A stretch of 64,000 nt of DNA from Vibrio harveyi NBRC 15634 = ATCC 14126 = KCTC 12724. Its GTDB lineage: Bacteria > Pseudomonadota > Gammaproteobacteria > Enterobacterales > Vibrionaceae. The notes beneath the pieces are model-generated. The model was given only the letters and a program-made list of their open reading frames with translations, searched no databases and was not told the DNA's origin. Numbering within the stretch: the stretch's first letter is position 1; the number at the start of each line of letters is the position of its first letter. A program made the position numbers and the translations under genes. Below, piece by piece: positions 36,057 through 45,528 of the stretch. Location: the NCBI RefSeq assembly GCF_001591145.1, contig NZ_BCUF01000003.1:62001-126000 (forward strand). Direction: 5' to 3'.

Positions 36057-36067
36057 AATATGATAAT

Positions 36068-36435
36068 TGGTGGAGCTGGCGGGAGTTGAACCCGCGTCCG
36101 AAAACCTTTCATCATTGGTACTACATGCTTAGTCGATCTTTAAATTCACCACCCACCTGCGAACCGACACGCTAATGAATGACTATCCTGAATTAAAATT
36201 CGCCGTTCATCTCTCAGGCGGGAGAATCCGGGCTAGCGCGTTTGGGTTTGATCCCTCGTTGGTCCCCGTCTTACGTGCGGAAGCTAGGGCGAGAGAGCTC
36301 TGAGCAGGTTATTAAGCTGCTAGTGCGTAGTTTTCGTCGTTTGCGACTATTTTTTTGCGGTTTGTTAACGAGGCCTACCGCACCTCGGCATGCACCTCAG
36401 ACTTCTGAATTCCCGTCGAATCCTAAATCAGCCCC
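36068..36435 (-). ncRNA. ssrA: tmRNA (ssrA)
   Basis: On the minus strand the RNA begins GGGGCTGATTTAGGATTCGA and ends with the alanine-tRNA-like acceptor and T arm GGGTTCAACTCCCGCCAGCT followed by CCACCA, for 368 nt. The reading frame after the GCA resume codon gives ANDENYALAA and a stop, the gamma-proteobacterial proteolysis tag. tmRNA rescues stalled ribosomes together with SmpB, encoded immediately upstream. Its 3' end faces the AT-rich island; ssrA 3' ends are well-known integration sites, as for the V. cholerae pathogenicity island. Confidence 0.98.
36312..36344 (-). other. tmRNA tag-peptide reading frame (ANDENYALAA)
   Basis: GCA AAC GAC GAA AAC, then TAC GCA CTA GCA GCT and TAA. The encoded degradation tag ends in ALAA, recognised by ClpXP and ClpAP in the family. 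Confidence 0.97.
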
Positions 36436-36450
36436 AGAGGTAATATCGGC

Positions 36451-36478
36451 ATAGTAACAGAAAAGCCTAAGCTGTCCA
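36451..36478 (-). promoter_or_regulatory. Probable sigma-70 promoter of ssrA
   Basis: On the minus strand TGGACA and TACTAT are separated by 16 bp and lie just upstream of the tmRNA 5' end, leaving a short leader as expected for an RNase P-processed precursor. Confidence 0.6.
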
Positions 36479-36503
36479 GTACTATGCGTCTAAGTGGTCA
36501 AGT

Positions 36504-36989
36504 TTAACGCAGTGAACTCTTCATCACGCGTGCTTTTTCACGAGCCCAGTCTTTTTCTTTCAGATCGGTACGTTTGTCGTGAAGTTTTTTACCTTTCGCA
36601 ACACCGATTTTGATCTTCACCCAAGAGCGAGACCAGTACAGTGACAATGCGGCTAGCGTCATACCTTCACGGTTGATGCGACCAAGAAGGTTGTCGAGTT
36701 CACGACGACTCATCAATAGTTTTCGCACACGTGTAGGGTTTGCGACAACGTGAGTAGAAGCTTGGTTAAGAGGCGTGATGGTCATTCCGCTGACAAAGGC
36801 TTCTCCGTCACGCATGAAAACGTAGCTTTCAGCGATATTGGCTTTACCTTGGCGAAGTGCTTTCACTTCCCAGCCTTGTAGCTCCAAGCCTGCTTCAATT
36901 TCATCGTCAATGAAGTATTCGTGGCGAGCTTTTTTATTCAGCGCGATAGTGTTGCTACCCGCTTTTTGCTTTGATTTTTTCTTTACCAT
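36504..36989 (-). CDS. smpB: SmpB, tmRNA-binding protein
   Basis: The 161-residue protein has the SmpB OB-fold ([39 protein letters not shown]) and the basic C-terminal tail ([21 protein letters not shown], cited here by its first part) that enters the ribosomal A site and mRNA channel. It delivers tmRNA to stalled ribosomes. It lies directly upstream of ssrA on the same strand, 68 bp from the RNA's 5' end. Divergent ratA follows the enterobacterial order. Confidence 0.97.
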   Translation of the reverse strand: MVKKKSKQKAGSNTIALNKKARHEYFIDDEIEAGLELQGWEVKALRQGKANIAESYVFMRDGEAFVSGMTITPLNQASTHVVANPTRVRKLLMSRRELDNLLGRINREGMTLAALSLYWSRSWVKIKIGVAKGKKLHDKRTDLKEKDWAREKARVMKSSLR

Positions 36990-37107
36990 AATGGACTCAT
37001 TATACGGGTTGGATATGGGTTAGGAAATCCTTTTATTTGCGCTATCGTGGAATAAAAGTAGAATTGGCACAAGCCTTAAACATGTACGCGTATCGATAGG
37101 AGTGTGT

Positions 37108-37551
37108 ATGAAGCAAATCAGCCGTTCTGCCTTGGTGTCTTTTAGTGCAGAGCAGATGTTCGATCTGGTCAATGATGTTTCTAAGTATCCTGAGTTTCTA
37201 CCTGGTTGTTCAGGTTCACGAATCATTGAGTCTTCGGACGATGGTATGGTGGCTTCTGTCGATGTAGCAAAAGCAGGTATCAGTAAGACATTTACAACCT
37301 CTAACGAGATTATTCCGGGTCAAGCGATCATGATGAATTTGGTCGATGGTCCATTTAAGACACTGCGTGGTGGTTGGATCTTCACTGCTTTGGATGAGCA
37401 GGCGTGTAAAGTGGAACTGAAGCTTGAGTTTGAATTCTCAAGCAAGATGATCGAAATGGCTTTCGGCAAGATTTTTAATGAGCTAACCAATAACATGGTG
37501 AATGCTTTTACCAAACGCGCGAAACAGGTGTACGAGTGCTATGAGTATTGA
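37108..37551 (+). CDS. ratA: RatA, START-domain (polyketide-cyclase-like) protein
   Basis: The 147-residue protein begins [20 protein letters not shown] and continues as a START/Coq10-type lipid-binding fold ([19 protein letters not shown]). In E. coli RatA was described as a toxin that blocks 70S ribosome association; homologues resemble Coq10, so a role in ubiquinone handling is an alternative. I choose the ATG at 37108, with AGGAG 5 nt upstream, over the GTG at 37102. It overlaps ratB by 11 bp. Gene order matches smpB-ratA-ratB-bamE in enterobacteria. Confidence 0.93.
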   Translation: MKQISRSALVSFSAEQMFDLVNDVSKYPEFLPGCSGSRIIESSDDGMVASVDVAKAGISKTFTTSNEIIPGQAIMMNLVDGPFKTLRGGWIFTALDEQACKVELKLEFEFSSKMIEMAFGKIFNELTNNMVNAFTKRAKQVYECYEY

Positions 37552-37897
37552 GTCGGACATGATTCACGTGGAAGTGGTTTATGCGCTTCCTCAAGAGCAG
37601 CGTGTATTCAATTTGGTGGTAAACAATCAAGCAACGGTTGAAGATATTATCCGCCAGTCGGGTGTGCTTGAGCTATACCCGGAGATTGATTTGAAGAAGA
37701 ATAAAGTCGGTGTTTACAGCCGTAACGTGCGATTAGATGCAACGGTACGCGACAAAGACCGTATCGAAATTTACCGCCCACTATTGGCAGATCCAAAAGA
37801 GATCCGTCGTAAACGAGCGGAGCAAGCAAAGGCCGCTGGTAGTGCAGACCCTGTGACAGGCGGTAAGCCCAATGCTTTGAGAAAAGCTGAGGAATAA
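37541..37897 (+). CDS. ratB: RatB / RnfH-family protein
   Basis: A 118-residue ubiquitin-like beta-grasp protein of the RnfH family ([44 protein letters not shown], cited in part). Its function is not established; the original pairing with RatA as antitoxin has not been supported for E. coli RatB. The start at 37541 (MSIESDM) lies within the ratA frame and makes the two translationally coupled. Confidence 0.92.
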   Translation: MSIESDMIHVEVVYALPQEQRVFNLVVNNQATVEDIIRQSGVLELYPEIDLKKNKVGVYSRNVRLDATVRDKDRIEIYRPLLADPKEIRRKRAEQAKAAGSADPVTGGKPNALRKAEE

Positions 37898-37911
37898 TGC
37901 TTTTGATTACG

Positions 37912-37942
37912 AACAACGCCTCCCAATTGGGAGGTGTTGTTT
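37912..37942 (+). terminator. Terminator of ratA-ratB
   Basis: AACAACGCCTCCC pairs with GGGAGGTGTTGTT across an AATT loop (13 bp with one G-U), followed by T. Confidence 0.85.
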
Positions 37943-37983
37943 TTTGTGGGGCGAACTTTCCTTGCTCTGTTGAGCAGAAATAA

Positions 37984-38006
37984 AAAAGCCTCCGTCAGGA
38001 GGCTTT
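37984..38006 (-). terminator. Terminator of bamE
   Basis: AAAGCCTCC-TGAC-GGAGGCTTT on the minus strand followed by TTTATTTC. Confidence 0.85.
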
Positions 38007-38032
38007 AAGAATACAGTGAAAATAAAGGTTGC

Positions 38033-38392
38033 TTACTGAATCTTCTCGTAAAATGCATCGCTTTTCGGGTAGTCACCAGTGATGTCTGCCAGCGTGCCTT
38101 GGTCGTTAAACTGAACGATAAGATCTTTTTGCACTGAGTCACCGTGACCAGGAGTGTGGTGGTAAATGTAGTACCACGTATTCGGGTAGCCATTTTCAAC
38201 CAACATAGGTGAACCAAGAACGTAGCGAACCTGTGCTTTAGTCATCCCAAACTTTAATTTATCAACCGCACTTTGTTCTACGTAGTTGCCTTGGTTGATA
38301 TCAATGCGATAAACCAGTTTTTCCAATACCGAACATCCTGTCAGCAATGTCATTGCTAATGGTACGGCAACTAACCACTTCTTTAATTGCAT
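38033..38392 (-). CDS. bamE: BamE (SmpA), outer-membrane assembly lipoprotein
   Basis: The 119-residue protein has a lipoprotein signal with lipobox LLTGC (cysteine at residue 20) and the SmpA/OmlA domain: [19 protein letters not shown] and [16 protein letters not shown]. It is an accessory subunit of the BAM complex that inserts beta-barrel proteins in the outer membrane. It is monocistronic with its own terminator and is in the conserved position between ratB and recN. Confidence 0.96.
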   Translation of the reverse strand: MQLKKWLVAVPLAMTLLTGCSVLEKLVYRIDINQGNYVEQSAVDKLKFGMTKAQVRYVLGSPMLVENGYPNTWYYIYHHTPGHGDSVQKDLIVQFNDQGTLADITGDYPKSDAFYEKIQ

Positions 38393-38641
38393 AATAATTT
38401 CTTAGTAACCTTTAAAATACTGCGCTGATAATAAACAAGCTCGACGCAGATGTAAAAAGCTATGCGTCGTATGGTAGGGAATCTGACAACGAATTTTGAG
38501 TTGAGTTGCATTTATTCGCTGAGATTGAACAATAATTGGCGGAACATTGCGCATTCGTTTAGCGAAAAGCAAAAGTACTGGGGCTGTTGAAATGGGAGAG
38601 AGCCACTGAACTGATTGATATGCGGTGGCTCAGTAATAATC

Positions 38642-40306
38642 TTAAGCGGCGATAAGCAGTTCTTTAGCATTTGCCAATGTGGAATCTGTAATTTGACTAC
38701 CACCAAGTAGACGAGCTAATTCTGCCACACGTTGCTCTTTATCTAGTGAGCGCATTTGTGTTTCAGTTTGACCACCTTTGGTGTGTTTTGCGACAAACAT
38801 TTGCTGATGACCACAACCTGCGACTTGAGGTAAGTGGGTGACACACATTACTTGGGTCGACTCTCCTAGTTTGCGCAGCATCTTACCGACAACAGCGGCG
38901 GTTGGACCACTGATACCTACGTCTACTTCATCGAAGATCAAGCTTGGAGTATCTACTTTCTGCGCGGTGATCACTTGGATGGCTAATGAGATACGTGATA
39001 GCTCACCACCCGATGCCACTTTAGCGATGGGTTGCAATGGCTGACCTGGGTTGGTTGAAACCAAGAAGCAGACGCTGTCCATTCCCAGCGGTGATGGGTG
39101 GGTATTTTCGTTGTTCACTTCAATGCTGAATACCGCTTTCTCCATGCTCAATTCGTGCATGCTTTGTGTGATCAGTTTGTTCAACTCTTTTGCGTAGCGA
39201 CTGCGTGATTTGTGCAGTTTTTCCGCTTGGGTCAAGAAGCTTTGATATTTTTGTTCAACTTCTTGAGCGAGTTCATCCAAACGTTCATCAGAGCAATCGA
39301 GCGCTTCGATTTGAGCCAATAGATCTTGATGGTGTTGATATAGCTCATCAGGCATAACGTGGTGTTTACGAGCCATTGACATCACTTTAGAAAAGCGTTC
39401 TTCGACATAAGCCATGCGACCCGGATCGACATCAATGCCATCAAGGTAGCTGCGAAGTTCGTTTTTAGTTTCTTCTAGCTGGATCATCGCTTCTGCCAGC
39501 ATATTTGGTAGCTCTGCTAATTTCTCATCCAATTCAGCTAATTGAATTAGGGAGTGATTGGCCGATTGCAAAATACCAAGCGCATTGACTTCTTCACCTT
39601 CGTAAATAAGTTCGATGGCTTGCTGACAGGTAGCGGCAAGCTCACCGCTATTGGACAGTCGTTTGTGCTCTTGTTCGAGCTCTGCGAATTCTTCTTCACC
39701 TAGCGATAACTCATTCAGTTCTTTGATTTGGTATTCGAGCAACTGCTTTTGTGCCTGATTTTGCTGGCTGTTATCTTTTAGTTGCTTGAGGTTATTGTCT
39801 GCCTGACGCCAATGCTGGTAAGCACTGCGTGTGCCTTTTAATAGGTTTAAATGTCCTGCATATTGGTCAAGCATTGCCATTTGGTGCTCGCTCTTCATCA
39901 ATTGATGATGTGCGTGCTGTCCATGGATGTTGATCAACAACTGCCCAAGAGATTTGAGTTGTGAAAGTGGGACTGGGCTGCCGTTGATGAAGGCTCTAGA
40001 GCGACCTTCTTTGGTGATGATGCGACGCAAGATACACTCGCTGCCATCAAGCAGGTCGTTATCTTCTAGCCAACGCGTTGCGTGTAGATTGTTATCCAGT
40101 AAAAAGGCAGCGCTGACTTCTGTTTTCTCTTCGCCTTGGCGCACCATACCTGCATCGGCACGTCCGCCTAAACAAAGACCTAACGCATCAATTGCAATAG
40201 ACTTACCTGCACCTGTTTCACCAGTAATGGTGGTCATGCCCTTTGAAAGCTCGAGCTGTAAAGACTTAACAATCGCAAAATTATTAACACTTAGATGAGC
40301 CAGCAT
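38642..40306 (-). CDS. recN: RecN, SMC-like DNA repair ATPase
   Basis: The 554-residue protein has Walker A GETGAGKS near the N-terminus (about 30-37), long coiled-coil arms (about 150-370), and at the C-terminus the signature [13 protein letters not shown] with Walker [15 protein letters not shown]. RecN supports double-strand break repair by holding broken ends together. Two LexA boxes upstream show SOS control, as in E. coli. A weak hairpin (GAGCCAC/GTGGCTC near 38595-38632) lies downstream. Confidence 0.97.
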   Translation of the reverse strand: MLAHLSVNNFAIVKSLQLELSKGMTTITGETGAGKSIAIDALGLCLGGRADAGMVRQGEEKTEVSAAFLLDNNLHATRWLEDNDLLDGSECILRRIITKEGRSRAFINGSPVPLSQLKSLGQLLINIHGQHAHHQLMKSEHQMAMLDQYAGHLNLLKGTRSAYQHWRQADNNLKQLKDNSQQNQAQKQLLEYQIKELNELSLGEEEFAELEQEHKRLSNSGELAATCQQAIELIYEGEEVNALGILQSANHSLIQLAELDEKLAELPNMLAEAMIQLEETKNELRSYLDGIDVDPGRMAYVEERFSKVMSMARKHHVMPDELYQHHQDLLAQIEALDCSDERLDELAQEVEQKYQSFLTQAEKLHKSRSRYAKELNKLITQSMHELSMEKAVFSIEVNNENTHPSPLGMDSVCFLVSTNPGQPLQPIAKVASGGELSRISLAIQVITAQKVDTPSLIFDEVDVGISGPTAAVVGKMLRKLGESTQVMCVTHLPQVAGCGHQQMFVAKHTKGGQTETQMRSLDKEQRVAELARLLGGSQITDSTLANAKELLIAA

Positions 40307-40334
40307 TTTTATTTACCTGTATAACTGAACAATA

Positions 40335-40372
40335 CTGTATAAGAAAACAGTATATACTGTTTCTTTATACAG
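40335..40372. promoter_or_regulatory. Two LexA (SOS) boxes upstream of recN
   Basis: CTGTATAAGAAAACAG at 40335-40350 and CTGTTTCTTTATACAG at 40357-40372 both fit CTG-N10-CAG with flanking TA/TA. Their centres are 22 bp apart, two helical turns, favouring tight cooperative repression; recN is 29 bp downstream. Confidence 0.92.
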
Positions 40373-40428
40373 TAAAGTCAGGTGCGGTATTTTTTCTTAA
40401 AGAAGCGGCTTTTTGTGATGAAGAGAAG

Positions 40429-40463
40429 AAAAATAGGTCGTGCAAAATGCAACGACCTATTTA
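40429..40463 (-). terminator. Terminator of the DUF3103 lipoprotein gene
   Basis: AAATAGGTCGTTGCA and TGCACGACCTATTT (minus strand) form a long stem with a short loop, followed by TTCTTC. Confidence 0.75.
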
Positions 40464-40474
40464 AATTGAACAAG

Positions 40475-41662
40475 TTATGGACGAGTTGGGTTAATGGTGA
40501 GCGGTTCTAATGTGACGACTGCATTGACTCCCGCGCCAGGATGGTCGACGTAAGATGTGTCTTGCATCAGGGTGTAGTAAACATCAACGAAATCGTCATC
40601 ATTGGTCAGAACCCCATCAGGAATTGCATCAATGATCTTGTTGGTGATCTGAGGAATAATGGCATACGCCTGCACCTCTGGATCTGGAATCGCCTTTAAT
40701 ACTTCTTCAGCAACTTGAACGAGCAGTTTTGCCAACTGTTTGTAATCCGTACCGTCATCTTGTTCCATCAATACAATGTCAGCCGCGCCCCAACGGTAAC
40801 GAGACCAATGAATGATGATTTGATTCGGGTAATAGTCTTTGTTGTCATAATCCAAATATGGAAGCTCGACTAAATCTAACGTCGGCTCGTCGCGACTTGG
40901 GTTCACCCCTGTGACGATGGCGTAGATTTCTGCTTTACCCGAGATCCATGGTTCTTGGTCATCAGAAAGACGGATCTTCTTCAGTTGTGTAGTCTGAATC
41001 GGTTGAACCGAACTTTCGGCGCTAGCGAGAAGTGGGGAATTAACTTGCTGTTTGTCCGCTAGGTATGGCTGAACCATCGTGGCTTGCCCTAAGCTCTTCA
41101 TCTCAGCTTGCATCGCTTGCAGACCTGCTTTTAGTTCTGCAGAGCTGTTATTGTCGACAACCAATACTGGTACGTCAGGAAGCTGATAGACATCGAGCTG
41201 GTGGATTTGACCATATACATCGTACGCTTCGATATACTGCCATTGCGAGTCATCACCGCTTGGCTCGAAAGCGAATAGGGGATCGACTTTCCCTTCTTGC
41301 CATACATTTAGCATCTCTTCATTCGCTAGACGGACTTCTAGCAACTGATCTGAGTATTGTTCGATGCCTTTCCATGTGCGGATTTGGTTGTCGGCTTTTA
41401 CAAGCTGTTTACTGAAAGCAGCTTGAGGCGTTTGTTCAACAAAGGAAGATACTGGGACGCTAGTGTGCTCCGCGGTAATGTCCCTACGTAGCATTGGTTC
41501 CATGCTGGTATAGCTCTCACTAAGCTGCTGAGCGAGCGCGCGTTTTGTGTTGGTTATATCCTCGGCTTTTGCGTTTGATATATTGTTAACCTTTGCCTCC
41601 TCAGACTGGCAGCCCATAAGCGCTAAAGTACTGAGAGCGGACAATATAATTGTTTTTTTCAT
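40475..41662 (-). CDS. DUF3103-like lipoprotein
   Basis: Starting at MKKTIILSALSTLALMGCQS (ATG at 41662), the protein has 395 residues with a lipoprotein signal and lipobox LMGC. Its C-terminal half (AIVTGVNPSRDEPTLDLVEL, IHWSRYRWGAADIVLMEQDD, AIIPQITNKIIDAIPDGVL) resembles DUF3103, a family seen mainly in marine gamma-proteobacteria with unknown role. The N-terminal third is Ser/Gln-rich and probably flexible. The upstream frame to 41734 lacks a ribosome site and would hide the signal peptide. It is transcribed alone. Confidence 0.82.
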   Translation of the reverse strand: MKKTIILSALSTLALMGCQSEEAKVNNISNAKAEDITNTKRALAQQLSESYTSMEPMLRRDITAEHTSVPVSSFVEQTPQAAFSKQLVKADNQIRTWKGIEQYSDQLLEVRLANEEMLNVWQEGKVDPLFAFEPSGDDSQWQYIEAYDVYGQIHQLDVYQLPDVPVLVVDNNSSAELKAGLQAMQAEMKSLGQATMVQPYLADKQQVNSPLLASAESSVQPIQTTQLKKIRLSDDQEPWISGKAEIYAIVTGVNPSRDEPTLDLVELPYLDYDNKDYYPNQIIIHWSRYRWGAADIVLMEQDDGTDYKQLAKLLVQVAEEVLKAIPDPEVQAYAIIPQITNKIIDAIPDGVLTNDDDFVDVYYTLMQDTSYVDHPGAGVNAVVTLEPLTINPTRP

Positions 41663-41869
41663 AGTGTGTCCTTTGAGATAGTTTGTATGAAATAGAGTTA
41701 ATATTCTATTCATGGCAAGAATATCACCAGACACCTATCATTCAATTTGCTCTCCAAGATTTGTATAAAATCTGCCCACAAGATCAAATTTTATAAATCT
41801 AGATTTAGTAGGTTTTTATTTTGTGTCGCCTTAATCGGGATAGAGTAGAAAGCTGAAATATGAGCAAAG

Positions 41870-41902
41870 AAAAAAGGTTGATGCTTTCACACCAACCTTT
41901 AT
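41870..41902 (-). terminator. Terminator of nadK
   Basis: AAAGGTTGGTG / CATCAACCTTT with loop TGAAAG (minus strand) followed by TTTCTTTG, directly after the stop at 41905. Confidence 0.85.
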
Positions 41903-41904
41903 TG

Positions 41905-42789
41905 CTAAAACAGTTTGCTCGACCATCCAAGCTTATTTCTTAGTACGTGATAGTAGCTATAGTCTTTCGGGTGGATAAGTTTGAGAACGTTCGGGCTCTG
42001 GTAGATGTGTATTTCATCACCTGGAGAGACGGGGAGCGAAACTTGTCCGTCACAACTTACTTCCTGAGTACCGCGGTTTTCTGGTGACACGACCAGTTTG
42101 ATACGACGTTTGCCATCGACAACTAATGGGCGGCTAGACAATGTGTGCGGGAACATTGGCACTAAAGAAATCGCGTTTAAGCTTGGTGACAAAATAGGTC
42201 CACCACCTGACAGGGAGTAAGCCGTAGAGCCTGTTGGAGTAGAGACAATCAAACCATCGGCACGCAGCGAAAACGCAAAGCTGTCATCAATATAAACTTC
42301 AAACTCAATCATGTGCGCCACTTGTCCTGGGTGGAGCACGGCTTCGTTTAATGCCGCGTTATGGCTCTTGATTTGACCGTGACGATGGATCTCTGCTTCC
42401 AATAAGAAACGCTCTTCTTCTATATATTCGCCTTTTAATACGGCTTTTAATGCTTCTTTGAAATCGTCGGGGTTTAGATCCGTCAGGAACCCCAAGTTAC
42501 CTCGGTTGACACCAATCACAGCAACATCGAAACGAGATAGAATACGAGCAGCACCCAGCATGTTGCCATCACCGCCAACTACGATAGCGAGATCGGCGTT
42601 TTTACCTAGCTCTACGAGGCTAGCAAACTGGCTTTGCGGGATTTCGTCTAAAATTGCAGCAAGGCGATCATCGATAAATACTTGGTAACCTTCGGATGTC
42701 AGCCATTCGTATAACTCTCTATGAGTTTGAATTGCCTGCTGATCTCGTGGTTTTCCGATAATCGCGATCACGTTACATGGGTTTTTCAT
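41905..42789 (-). CDS. nadK: NAD kinase
   Basis: The 294-residue protein contains the GGDG motif ([13 protein letters not shown]) and the NAD-binding segment [18 protein letters not shown], both diagnostic of NAD kinase (PpnK). It phosphorylates NAD to NADP with ATP or polyphosphate. Length matches E. coli (292). It is divergent from grpE, the same order as in other gamma-proteobacteria (recN-nadK / grpE). Confidence 0.97.
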   Translation of the reverse strand: MKNPCNVIAIIGKPRDQQAIQTHRELYEWLTSEGYQVFIDDRLAAILDEIPQSQFASLVELGKNADLAIVVGGDGNMLGAARILSRFDVAVIGVNRGNLGFLTDLNPDDFKEALKAVLKGEYIEEERFLLEAEIHRHGQIKSHNAALNEAVLHPGQVAHMIEFEVYIDDSFAFSLRADGLIVSTPTGSTAYSLSGGGPILSPSLNAISLVPMFPHTLSSRPLVVDGKRRIKLVVSPENRGTQEVSCDGQVSLPVSPGDEIHIYQSPNVLKLIHPKDYSYYHVLRNKLGWSSKLF

Positions 42790-42934
42790 AGCATTTCCGC
42801 ATTAAAGAGGCTTGAATCAGGAATCTTCATCCCCATAATAATGGCAAGTTACCTAAATATGCGAATTTTTATGTGGTTAAAGCCCACAAAAAGTGAGTGG
42901 CTTTAAGGACATTAAGTTGAATTCTGGAGATATC

Positions 42935-43531
42935 ATGAGCAACGAAGAAAACAAAGTTACAGAAGAAGAGCTTGATCAAATCATCGAAGAAGCTGAGAAA
43001 GTAGAAGCCGCAGCGCAAGAAGCTGAAGCAGAACTTGAAGAAATTGGTGATGAGAAAGACGCTAAGATTGCTCAACTAGAAGCAGCACTACTGTCTAGCG
43101 AAACAAAAGTGAAAGACCAGCAAGATGCGGTTCTTCGCTCTAAAGCTGAAGTAGAAAACATGCGTCGTCGTACTGAGCAAGAAATCGATAAAGCTCGTAA
43201 GTACGCTCTGAACAAATTCGCTGAAGAACTACTTCCAGTTATCGATAACCTTGAGCGTGCAATCCAAGCTGCAGATGCAGAGCACGAAGTGGTTAAGCCA
43301 ATTCTTGAAGGTGTTGAGCTAACACACAAGACGTTTGTAGACGCAGTATCGAAATTTGGTTTGAAAGAGATCAACCCAGAAGGTGAAGCATTCAACCCTG
43401 AATTCCACCAAGCTATGTCTATTCAAGAAAGCCCAGATCACGAATCAAACACAGTTATGTTTGTGATGCAAAAAGGCTATGAGCTAAACGGTCGAGTTGT
43501 TCGTCCTGCAATGGTTATGGTTGCTAAGTAA
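42935..43531 (+). CDS. grpE: GrpE, nucleotide exchange factor of DnaK
   Basis: The 198-residue protein has a long N-terminal coiled coil rich in Glu and Ala (about 10-90) and the C-terminal GrpE head ([35 protein letters not shown], cited in part). It releases ADP from DnaK. The start at 42935 (MSNEENK) follows CTGGAGA; the upstream ATG at 42893 adds 14 residues with no ribosome site. It is transcribed alone, unlike the linked grpE-dnaK-dnaJ operons of Gram-positive bacteria. Confidence 0.96.
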   Translation: MSNEENKVTEEELDQIIEEAEKVEAAAQEAEAELEEIGDEKDAKIAQLEAALLSSETKVKDQQDAVLRSKAEVENMRRRTEQEIDKARKYALNKFAEELLPVIDNLERAIQAADAEHEVVKPILEGVELTHKTFVDAVSKFGLKEINPEGEAFNPEFHQAMSIQESPDHESNTVMFVMQKGYELNGRVVRPAMVMVAK

Positions 43532-43559
43532 TCAAATAACTCATTGATATAAATATATT

Positions 43560-43592
43560 AAAACGCCTGCTATTCAATAGCGGGCGTTTTTG
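43560..43592 (+). terminator. Terminator of grpE
   Basis: AAACGCCTGCTATT / AATAGCGGGCGTTT with a CA loop and T run. Confidence 0.85.
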
Positions 43593-43949
43593 TTTCAAAC
43601 ATCTCTATCAACATATTCATCTCTCTGAATATGTGCGCAAAATGAAATTTGATCCCCTTCAAATTTTTTCTTATTGGTAAAAAATTTTCCAATAAGGGAT
43701 ATCCTTTCTTTATCTTGCTTACTTATGGAATGGGTGTGTCTATAAGTACCTGTTATCACTCGCAATCAAAATTTAATTCTGAATATGAATGTAGATCTAG
43801 TGGTTTACTTTTAATGTTATTTATTAACAATCCTGTAAAGAAAGTCTTTATTTTGTAACTGTGGTGTGTATTATTCGCGAGGTCTGCCGTAAAAACCAGC
43901 AGATGTAACTATAAAAGCATAAATAGCAAACACAACATTTTGGAGATTT
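43593..43949. other. Intergenic region upstream of the symporter gene
   Basis: About 360 bp, AT-rich; a 69-codon plus-strand frame is present but has no ribosome site and no protein features. GGTCTGCCGTAAAAACCAGC near 43880 contains a short imperfect palindrome. I see no clear regulator site. Confidence 0.4.
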
Positions 43950-45227
43950 ATGATGGATAAATCGCTTTCTAGCAAGATTTTTATCGGCTTGTTTGCGGGT
44001 CTTCTGATCGGTACTGCAATTCAGTATCTTTTTAGTGGCGTTGCTCTCTTTGATACATATTTACTTGGCGCAGCGGAAGGCGCTGGTGGTATGTTCGTAT
44101 CATTGATTAAGCTGTTAGTAGTACCTCTTGTTTACGTATCTATCGTATGCGGTATCGTGGACCTAAAAGACATCACGGCTTTTGGTCGTCTTGGTGGTAA
44201 AACCTTTGCTCTATACATTATCAACACCATCATCGCGATTACTGCGGCACTGACTGTTGGCCTTATTTTCCAACCGGGTGCTGATGCAAATCTGGCAGGC
44301 ACGATTTCAGAAACTGTTAACTTAACAACAACTGAAACACCTGACATTTTCTCGTTGGTTGTAAACATCGTTCCAAGCAACCCTGTACAAGCGTTTGCAA
44401 ATGGCGACATGTTACAAATCATCTTTATGGCAATTTTGACAGGTCTTGCTATTCAAGCTTTGGATTCTCGAGGCGGCCCGGCAATTCGTACGTTTAAAAT
44501 GGCGAACGAAATCATGATGAAGCTGGTTGGTCTAGTAATGAGCCTTGCACCTTACGGTGTATTTGCTCTGATGATTCAACTAGGTGCAACACTGGATGCA
44601 AACACGCTGATGTCTGTTGCTGGCTACGTAGCACTTGTTGTTGCAATGCTAGTGTTCTGGATTTTCTTCTTCTACCCAATGGCGGTAGGTATTGCGACGG
44701 GCACTTCACCAAAAGCGTTCCTACGTGCAACTCGAGAGCAGATCCTATTCTCACTATCAACTGCAAGTTCAAACGCAACTATCCCGGTAACAATGCGCAC
44801 GCTAACTGAGAAGCTTAAGGTTTCTAAGTCGGTTGCTGGTTTCGGTGTACCACTGGGCGCAACAATGAACATGTCTGGTGTTTCTATCTACATCGCACTA
44901 GCAACTATGTTTGTCGCAAACGCGTTTGGTCAGCCAATCAATACTGCTGATATATTTACTCTTGGTCTAACTATCTTGCTACTTTCTATCGGTGCTGGTG
45001 GTGTTCCGGGCGGCGGCGTAGTGATGGTAGGTGTTCTATTACACCAACTAGGTCTTCCACCAGAAGGTTTAGCAATCATTGCAGCTGTAGACCGTATCAA
45101 TGATATGTTCTGTACTTCATCTAACGTAGTTGGTGATACAGCAGTAAACACTATTGTTGCGAAGTCTGAAGGCGAGATTGGTAAAGAAGAAGTCGTAGAC
45201 GCAGAGCCTGCACAAGCAAGCGCATAA
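43950..45227 (+). CDS. Dicarboxylate/amino acid:cation symporter (DAACS family)
   Basis: The 425-residue protein has eight transmembrane helices and re-entrant loops: SLSTASSNATIPVTMRTL is the serine-rich loop, and NMSGVSIYIALATMFVA replaces the usual NMDGT motif; VDRINDMFCTSSNVVGD is the last conserved segment. Members import glutamate, aspartate, C4-dicarboxylates or serine with Na+ or H+. Substrate cannot be fixed. TGGAGA precedes the start; a second ATG lies one codon later. It sits between grpE and dnaK with its own terminator. Confidence 0.92.
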   Translation: MMDKSLSSKIFIGLFAGLLIGTAIQYLFSGVALFDTYLLGAAEGAGGMFVSLIKLLVVPLVYVSIVCGIVDLKDITAFGRLGGKTFALYIINTIIAITAALTVGLIFQPGADANLAGTISETVNLTTTETPDIFSLVVNIVPSNPVQAFANGDMLQIIFMAILTGLAIQALDSRGGPAIRTFKMANEIMMKLVGLVMSLAPYGVFALMIQLGATLDANTLMSVAGYVALVVAMLVFWIFFFYPMAVGIATGTSPKAFLRATREQILFSLSTASSNATIPVTMRTLTEKLKVSKSVAGFGVPLGATMNMSGVSIYIALATMFVANAFGQPINTADIFTLGLTILLLSIGAGGVPGGGVVMVGVLLHQLGLPPEGLAIIAAVDRINDMFCTSSNVVGDTAVNTIVAKSEGEIGKEEVVDAEPAQASA

Positions 45228-45248
45228 TTTGCAATACACTCTTAGTTG

Positions 45249-45280
45249 AAAAGCGAGGCTATATGCCTCGCTTTTTCTTT
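45249..45280 (+). terminator. Terminator of the dicarboxylate symporter gene
   Basis: AAAAGCGAGGC / GCCTCGCTTTT stem with loop TATAT and a T run. Confidence 0.85.
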
Positions 45281-45455
45281 TATAGAAACGAAAATCGAGA
45301 TTGAAGAGTCGAACGGGGCTGAGTTGCGCTCGTCTCTCGCCTTTTGCGCAACTTTTTTTTGTTTTTTTTCACTCTCTCCCTTGAAAAGCCATTTGCAGCC
45401 CTTATCTATTGGGCATAAGAGAAGCAAACAACATTACTTTAGTTTGTGAGCAAGG

Positions 45456-45483
45456 GTTGAAACCCGATTCTAAGTCCCCACAT
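45456..45483 (+). promoter_or_regulatory. Sigma-32 heat-shock promoter of dnaK
   Basis: GTTGAAA (consensus CTTGAAA) and CCCCACAT (consensus CCCCATnT) are separated by 13 bp and end 45 bp before the dnaK start. A second, weaker candidate, CTTGAAA with CCCTTATC, lies at 45380-45406. Confidence 0.75.
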
Positions 45484-45528
45484 AGGGGATATAGCAAAAC
45501 AAAATAGAATTTATTCGGAGATAGCCTG

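Noticed and set aside
25940-36067. Second copy of the tmRNA 3' end or integrase remnant marking the island
   Set aside because: Looked for by eye at the left edge and through the block; neither was seen, so I do not annotate attachment sites.
43649-43858. 69-codon frame upstream of the dicarboxylate symporter
   Set aside because: AT-rich, no ribosome site, no protein-like pattern.
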